A DNA stretch of 64,000 nucleotides, from the NCBI GenBank assembly GCA_034440615.1, contig JAOTOM010004825.1, positions 1-64,000 on the forward strand. The letters are read 5' to 3'. Under the pieces are notes generated by a model, which was not told the origin of the DNA, did not search any database, and saw nothing but the letters and a program-made list of their open reading frames with translations. Made by a program: the position numbers and the translations under genes. This document shows, piece after piece, positions 23,101 to 32,100 of this stretch. Origin of the DNA: Ashinkailepas kermadecensis. Its lineage: Eukaryota > Arthropoda > Thecostraca > Neolepadidae. Position 1 is the first letter of the stretch. Each line of letters starts with the position of its first letter.

Positions 23101-26100
23101 CTGTGAGGTGGGTCAGTGAGCCGGGACAAGACTGTAAGGTGGGTCGGTGATCCAGGACAGGCCTGTTGATGTACAGTGAGCTAGCTGCATTATCACTCTT
23201 CATTTTGAAAGTCATGTCGTGATAATAGTCTTGCTCACCAAGACATTTATCGTTCCATTTTTCAACTTTACTCGTGCATGTTATATTATCGATTTCCTTC
23301 GATCTCAAGATTGGCTCCGACGTCTTGACCTGTTGCCTTCCACTCTATCCAAACCCATTTAACGGAATACTGATGTAACATCACCCCGTCAAATATTTGA
23401 GAAGTCTACTTTGGCCGTGCCTTCTTGCCGCCTGAACCATACCCATGCTATAATTCAGGCCCAGGTAAAGATGGCTGGCTTTACTTCTCTTTTTAACAAT
23501 CCAATTTGGTGAATGAATCGCATCCGAAATCACTTCAGCTCTGCACGCGTGCTTGAAAGCGCGTGACTGTATGTAAGTACAAACACCGGAGGTCCGACGC
23601 CTACGTCTGACGCACGGAGATTCGACTGCACCGCGCCTTCAACGCTTCCCTTCGCCTGTCGAGCATCCCCTCAGGCGCCTGACGCCGGTGTGTTGTGTGT
23701 ATGCTGTTGCTGGAAATGGCATTTGGCGGCCAACACCAGCTGCACCATCTCCAACAGGCGACACGGTTGCTCAGTGTGTCAGTCCGTTCCGGACAGCCGC
23801 CGAGTTCCAGGCGCAGTGGTGCAAGGGCACCGACCTCTACAGACGCTCACACCTGCAGTACACCCCCGGCGAGAAGATTCGACGCTGGTGAGTTACCCCT
23901 CAGCCACGGCGAGTCACCGGGGTGGTCACAGTCAGCCCATCAGCCATGTCGAGTCACCGGGGTGGTCACAGTCAGCCCATCAACCATGTCGAGTCACCGG
24001 GGTGGTCACAGTCACCCCTCAGCCACGGCGAGTCACCGGGGTGGTCACAGTCAGCCCATCAGCCATGTCGAGTCACCGGGGTGGTCAGTCAGCCCATCAG
24101 CCATGTCGAGTCACCGGGGTGGTCACAGTCAGCCCATCAACCATGTCGAGTCACCGGGGTGGTCGCAGTCACCTCTCAGCCACGGCGAGTCACCGGGGTG
24201 GTCACAGTCACCTCTCAGCCACGGCGAGTCACCGGGGTGGTCACAGTCAGCCCATCAGCCATGTCGAGTCACCGGGGTGGTCACAGTCACCTCTCAGCCA
24301 CGGCGAGTCACCGGGGTGGTCACAGTCAGCCCATCAGCCATGTCGAGTCACCGGGGTGGTCACAGTCACCTCTCAGCCACGGCGAGTCACCGGGGTGGTC
24401 AGTCAGCCCATCAGCCACCTAACTTTGGACTAGTTTAACATTGACCCTATGTGTGTTGCATGGAAAGAATTGGCTTCAATGTGGGTCTTTCCCCTCCTCC
24501 ACTCCACCAGCCCAACTTTGAGACAGTTCCCGTGCCACTGGAACCGACTGCTTGATCTCACCGCCCTGGCGCTACCTTCCACGCCAAACCTGTTGGCCAC
24601 CTCGTGTTGAGTCAGTCGTGTTCTCAGATCAAGTCCGTGTTCGTGTCATTATGTGTCCGTCCTGTGTCAGTCCTGTCTTCAGTCGTGACAGCCCGTGGCA
24701 GTCCCATGGCAGTCCGTCGGTTCGTGTCCGTCCGTGTCAGTCCTGTGCCGGTCCTGTGTTAACTAGATATTTTAAGCATTCAGTCCGCGACAAAATAGGA
24801 ACATCAATCATTTTGTGCTGATGATCAAGTTAGTGATAGTCGTTTGTACGTATAGCTTCGAGTAAAAATAACTTTTATGGGCAGGTTTATAGTCGTTGAT
24901 GTCAACGGCTCCTGCTAATGACGATATGGCATGATATCTAAGATTGTTTTCTGCCCACAACGGTGCATCTTATGTATATTTGACTAAGATGAATGTCGAC
25001 ACCCGGCCACTAGCAACGACTCGGGCGGTGGAGACGCCGGCGATCCTTTCCTCCTCTCAACGTCCTCGAGCTGTTGCTGATCACTCTCCCCTCACCCTGC
25101 CAGCTACGGCTCCAGCTTCGACGAATCGTCAAAGTTCGGCGTGCCCACTCCACACGACGTGACCGGACGCAGGGTCAAGGAGTGTGTCACCTGGCCCGGC
25201 CCGTGTGCCCCTCTGCCGGCCGTCGTCAGCGCGCGCGCTCAAAACTGGCGCGACATCAACCAGGCCCGCGTTGGCGAGCCTCTGGACAAGTGAGTGGCGG
25301 GCGTCCCCAGTCTTTTCTCGTCTTTGTTTGCTTGTTTATTGGGTGGTTCTCGACGCACTTTATGCACGATCACGGCTAATGGCGCCGCCCACACTTTCGC
25401 CGGTGGGCTGCGGGATTGTGAAATGTCCCGAGTGGTGCGAGTGTTGAACGCGGTACCTTCGGTACCCAGAGCTCAACACCGTAACCACTCGGCCATCACC
25501 GCCCCGCCCTTCCTCGTCACGCTGCGTGTCTTAGGTAGCTGTGTGCGCGTGTGCGTGTGTGACATTTCCGCCTGGTTGTCGACGAGGGATGCATTGCAAT
25601 CGCACGATCAGCCAGCGCGTGTCGACAGCGTCTGTCGGGTGGCGGACTGTCTGCGCCGGTTATGCCTACTGGTGACGTGTGACTACAGCGCGTGCCGACA
25701 GCGTCTGTCGGGTGGCGGACTGTCTGCGCCGGTTATGCGTACCGGTGACGTGTGACTATCGTAACCGTTCACTAATGCTCCCACTGGGTCAGTGTTTCGT
25801 CGTGCTGACGATGCAGCGGCGTGGTTTGCTGTGACGACCGGCACCATGGCGCTCTGCGTCTGCCGATTTGTTCCTGGTTCATTGATGTTCATTACTTTCT
25901 GATTCTCCGATGACTGAGGTATTATGAAGACCTGAAAACGTATCGGACGAGACATTTGTGGAGCCACTCGTGTTCAATTATATGCGCATGCTCTCCGAAT
26001 ATTGATGGCCCATCATTGAATACGAGGATTTTTCATTTCATTCATCATCTAATGTTTCCGTGGTTTATGATCCGTGAACACTGCTACCTATGTGCTGATT

Positions 26101-29100
26101 ACAACCGGTCGCAGTTTATGTCAGTTGTAACTTGTAAACGATAGCAAACGCTTCTCTTTCTTTGGCGGGTCATTTTTCTTGAGCGTCTATTAATTAAAGT
26201 GAGGTGCACTGAATGACTCGTTCTTGCACATTTTCATGTTGTACAAATGTGGCTCCCATGGCGTACAGAGATGCATCCGTATATAATTTAAATGGAAATT
26301 TAGTGTCTGAAAAGCCAATATCCGGAACATCTAGCACTACTACGGCTAGTACAGTAGTATCCGTTGCTATAGGGTATCAAGTGCTTGTTGAGTTTCAGGC
26401 AATCAATGGAATTTTGCATGTTCCTTTGTCATGACCATAAGAGATTTCGAATGTTTACTCAAGTTCGGTATGCACTTCGGATAGCACGAGACAATGACTG
26501 AAAAGTTGCCTACTTATCTAACAGATATAGGAGCCTTCGTTTCCTTCCATACGTTCACCTTGTCAGGATTGACTGGCAGTCCTTTATCTGAAATTGCATG
26601 CCCTAAATATGTATTTCCTGCCTCAATAATTCACGTACCGAAATTTTGAGCTTCAGCGAACAGTTTCCTTGAACCGTGTGAGGTAACGAAGAAGACTAAC
26701 CTTGATGAAATAGAAATAGATTATGCCAGACCAGCTCATGCAGACGAAGATGTAGAGGTAGAAGATGGTGAAGACTGAGGGCTGCCTCTGCTGAGGTGGC
26801 GGTGGGTGACCTTCCCAGTCCTTGGCAGCATCAATGGTCCTCAAGGATAGCTTATCTCTGAGGCTGACCTTCAGTATTCCTCGCACTCATCACCAGTTTT
26901 CAAGGAGTCTCTTAGCTCTCAGGGGGCCAGATCCCTCAGGCGCCCATCTCAAAGCTCAGGAACATCCCAGCCCAGTCCTCTCTGGCTCTCAGGTGACCTA
27001 TTCATCCGTCAGGAGCCCTTTCCAACTTGTATGGGCCATTCACAGCCATTAAAACTGTCTAGCTGTCAGGGGAATCCCGCAGCTCCGAGACAGGTCTCAC
27101 AATTTCTAGCAAACATCGCCAGCTCTCGGAACTCTCCTTAGCTCTTGGATGGCTCTGCTCATCCCTCATTGTTCTTCCCGAGCCTCAGGAGCATCACAGT
27201 TCGTTCTGCTCTGGTTTTCATTGGACCTCCCCAGTCCTCGACAGTCTTTCAGTCTAGCAAGGACATTTTAGCTCTGAAACTGGCTCCGTATTCCTCACAA
27301 CCCTCGCTTGCCCTTAGGGACTCTCTTTGGATCTCAGGGTGTTTTTTTCGTGTCATAGGGTTCCAGGTTAGGTTTTTTTCGTTCCAAGCTTATTGGGCAT
27401 CCCAGTCCAGTTATCTCTGGTGTTCAGTGGCCATTTTCAATCGTCAGGGGTCCTCTCCAGCCTTTAGGGACCCTTCCCAGTCCTTGACAATCTGTCTAGC
27501 TTCAAGTGCGTTCTAGCTCTGATGCTGGCCCTCAGTATTCCTCTCACAACCATCGTTAGCCTTAGGAGGGACTCCTCGCATCAATCGCCAGCCAACATGG
27601 GATTTGTAGCCTCTCAGGTGACCTTGTTCATGCATTAGGGGCCGCTTTCAGCCTCAGAAGAATCCAAGTTCAGTCTTCTATGACTTTCACGAGATCCTAG
27701 TCATCCTACAGGGCCGTCTCCTGCTTTTGTGGGCCTATCACAGTCCTCAATAATCCTATCTAGCTCATCTCGTGGACATTTCAGATCTTAGATAGGCCCT
27801 CACTAGTTTCAAATCTTAGAGCTCCTGTTCATCCCTCAGTGACCCTTTCAAATCCAAAGGGCATCCCAGCCCTCTCTGGTCCTCAAACGCCCTGCTTATT
27901 CCTCAGTTGTTGGGGACCCATTCCAGCTGAGACTCCTCTTTCCAGCTGGCATGGGCATTCCAGCTCTCAGGCGGGCCCTCCCTTGTCTTCACGGTCCTTA
28001 CCAGCCCTCGAGTTAGGCGTCTTCAAGTCTTAAGGGCCCTTTCGATACAAACTGCTATATGCGTGTAATTTTCTCCTCTGTTATACTTCTGCCCTCAGGG
28101 CAGGAACGGATGGCCTAGAGGGCCATCCATTCTGCCTGGAGGGCACATCAGACTCACTAGGGGCGGATGCTCCTTCAGTCCTTGGAAACGCCACTGTTTT
28201 TAACAGCCCGGAACCCCTTCATGGGCTTAGAGGCCCTTTTACTTAGCACAGGGAGCCTTGCATCAACCTACCCCACCTTGTGGTGGCGAGCGCTAAGCCG
28301 AGTGCCGAAAAAGAGCAGGGAGAATAGTGGATAAAATGGTGGGACAAACTGCCACAGAGAGCTATTTTACTGAAAACTGTTCGACCAACTGGCCGTTTCA
28401 TTTACGAACTGTTGAACCAATAACTGTTTCACTCACGAGCTGCAGAATTGACGAGCTCACTGACGAGCTGTCGGACTGACGAGCCCACTGACGAGCTGTC
28501 GGAGTGACGAGCCCACTGACCAACTGTCGGATTGACGAGCCCATTGACGAGCTGTCGGATTGACGAGCTCACTGACGAACTGTCGGATTGACGAGCCCAC
28601 TGACGAGCTGTCGGACCAACGACACCACTGACGAACTGTCGAATTGATGAGCTCACTGACGAGCTGTCGGAATGACGAGCTCACTGACTAGCTGTCGGAC
28701 CAACGAACCGCCGACCCGGCGACCTCGTCGACTGACCACAGCGGGGCCGACGGCCACGGCTGACCGGCGCCCGGCCTGACCCGGCCGCTGCCCTGCGCTC
28801 GTGTCGGCCAGGTTCCAGTGCACGCGCCACCTGCCGGCTGACTTCACGCACGGCCGGCCGTTCCGGCACCAGCTGGCCAGCGCCCTGGACGTGGCCACGG
28901 CTCGCACCAGCTGCTGCCTGCCGGCCGACCAGCTGGCCAAGCTGGACCTGATCCTGGCCTCGCGGCGCCGCCTGCAGGCCGCCGACTTCACCGCCTTCAT
29001 CGGCCTCGTGCGCACCATGAAGGCCATGGACCAGGTGGGCTGGGCTGACGGTCATGTGTGCCACGTGTGTGTAAACGGCGGAGGCGCGGCATAGCCTCTA

Positions 29101-32100
29101 CAGCGCACGACACATACAGGCGTGAGGCAGGTATACCTTGATGGGCGCACAACTACAGGCATGAAACCTAGGGCGTGTAGGTGGTTAGATATCATTGGCG
29201 ATGCTTGCATGCATCGTTGCTCCTTTACTTTAGCTAAAACTCGTTTACCATAGCTAAAGCTCCTTTACCATCCCTAAAGCTCGTTTACCATAGCTAAAGC
29301 TTCTTTACCATAGCTAAAGCTCCTTTACCATCCCTAAAGCTCGTTTCCCATAGCTAAAGCTTCTTTACCATAGCTTAAGCTCCTTTACCATCCCTAAAGC
29401 TCGTTTCCCATAGCTAAAGCTTCTTTGCCATAGCTAAGCTCCTTTACCATAGCTAAAGCTCCTTTACCATAGCCATCGGGTCACTTAGTTGGTCTGACGG
29501 TTACTCTTGAACATTATTAAGTAGCTTGTAGCACATGTCATTGGTGCCAGCACCATTTATTTAGGAAAATGTGCTATGAGAATAATAAGGCATGAGTAAA
29601 ATTACCTTTTGAATATCAGATTTCAGACATACTTTCAGGAGTACATTTTTCACACATTATCGATATTTATATTTTGTTCATGTCTGGGGTATAAAGGAGC
29701 GGTGAATTTGAATTCAGCATCGAAAACTACCATACAAACATTTGGTTGCCACAACGTCAACTTGGATCACACCAGGCTCCCTGAGTAATGCACTCAGGCT
29801 GACCTTTGTTCTATTGCTATTACTTTGTCACGAGGTGGGGAAAATTGTAATCAACTCGTATTAAGCATTGAAAACTACACAATATGTCAATTGCCCGTAA
29901 AAAGGAGCAACATAGGAGAACCCGAGTACCTTGATCATTGACAGAGAATGACATTAAAAGGGTGCAAGCAGGGAAACACACGTACAATAAATGTGAACTC
30001 TTGCAATAAGAACATGCGATATCACTTCCCTTCCTATGAGAGGGATCAACGATGTTTCGATAATTCGTCACTTCTTTCGTCCTACAACCCACAAGCTATT
30101 TTGTGTTTTTCTTTAGATAAATGCCTGCACAGCGATGTGGGAGTTGGTTCGATATGTTCGAAACCCTATTTGTAACAGCTGGGGCATTCCACGGTAAGTC
30201 GACCAGTAAAATGACGATTTGACACCTCAATGTTTTATTTTTGACCGGAAATGAAATTATAGAGATGTCTTGGGCTCCGAATCCAGCTGTAAATGTTTGA
30301 GCTCCATCAGAGCAACAGCTTAGGAGGTATAACATCAGGCGTTTTTAGAGATCAGATTGTAAAGGTGTCTTTGATTGCTTTTGGAACTCACAAATTTCAC
30401 AGCAATCTTTTAGTCGCATTATGCCTTTCATTTTATTCCATTCTGACCAAATTACCTAAAGTCACGTCACCTGCTGTGACCCCTAATAAATTGCAATTTG
30501 TTCATTTGGCCGGACTGAACAGAGGATCCGTCATTTATCTACTGAATCAAATAAAAAACACTGTTCCGGTTCAAAATATCATTTTTGCCTTTAGAACACT
30601 GTGGTCGATTTGGCTATTGTTGGTAACATCGCTGATAGCCGATTCAGGGCCGCTTCCAGGATTTTGTAGAAAGAAGGATGAGATACTGGTTCGCGTACTT
30701 TTGGGTTTATCGAGTGGGTGATGGATGTCCTCCCACCCACTACATTAGATTACACCTGAAATTTGTACTAAATATGCAGAGCAGATGCATAGCAACGTAC
30801 TGAAGTTTCGACAAGTTTCGTGTCTGTGCGTCTACTCATTCGACCGCAAACTCGAGAAAAAAAACTGAGCAAGAGAGAACTCTCGAGAGCCCCCCACCCT
30901 TCGGCACGATGGGAGTAAAAATTTAAGAGGTTAAGTAGAATCTGATTTGAGAAAACTAACCACTTTCTTACTAGTAATGTTAATTTTTTCTTCTTCAAAT
31001 GCCGACGCAGGCAGGATGTTGATTCAGACAGCTCTACTACTTGGAAACACGTTCTATGGTGAATATTCAGAATTCACGGTGCAAGTGCCTCATCAATTAT
31101 GAAACGCTATCCTACGAATCCTATTGTAGGGAAGGAGCAGACTGAATATCAATCTTCACTAAATTCCAGCCGATTTTTTCGGCTTCGTAAATCATGAAAT
31201 ATTCGTAGATCGCTTGTCGGCTGCAAGCTGCAGGAAGAGAGTAGACGAGTGATATATGCACAGGGGCGTCGTTTTGAATACTTTTGGGATGGCTCAAACC
31301 ACCTCAACTTTCTTTGGCCATCACAATAAGGATTTTTTTACAATCCAGATGGTTACGAGGAGGATAATAAGCATTAGAACACCAGTGCACATTGCAAACA
31401 TCCGAAACATGATGACTGAACACCCCTATTTTGCTTCCCAGGTGTTTCACATGCATATATCTCGATCCTCTTGACACATTAGCATTTCGCTTGCCGTTTG
31501 AGTCCACGAATCTTATTAGCCGTGGCGCTAACGGTCGGCCATTGCCAGCTGGGCACCAAGCGGCTGCCTCTGGACGCGGTGCTGGCCGCCTGCTGCCAAA
31601 TGCGCGTGCCTCTGTCGCACGCTGAGCTGCGACACCTGGTGGAGCGGCTCGGTCTGGCCGACGGCCCACGCCAGCTGGTCATCTACCCGCTGCTGGTGGC
31701 CACGCTCAACTGGAAGGACCGGCTCACCGTCGGACACCTGGACTGTGAGTCTGTCGGGGAGCCGGCACCTGGACTGTGGGTCTGCCAGGGACCCGGCACC
31801 TGGACTGTGAGACTGTCAGGGACCCGATACCTAGGCTGTGAGTCTGTCAGGGATCCGGCATCCGGACTGTGAGTATGTCAGGGATCAGGCACCTGGGCTG
31901 TGAGCATGTCAGGGATCAAGCACCTGGACTGTGAGTCTACCAGGGACATGGAATCTGGACTGTGGGTCTGTAGGGGACCCGACAACTGGACTGTGAGTCT
32001 GTCAGGGACCAGACAACTGGACAGCGAACGTCATGTCACGTGATGCCAAGAGGTCGCTCGTTATTTCTCGTCGACGCACGGCTACCATATCAAGCCGACG

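Noticed and set aside
22495..23170. Regular 31-bp repeats resembling a CRISPR array
   Set aside because: Units are contiguous with no spacers and lie in an intron of an animal gene.
23690..24438. Three overlapping 166-247 codon frames
   Set aside because: They follow the 40-bp repeat; only 23,758-23,887 matches EFHB, in a frame that stops at the donor.
30293..30721. 142-codon hydrophobic frame
   Set aside because: It is AT-rich, intronic to EFHB, without homology or splice support.
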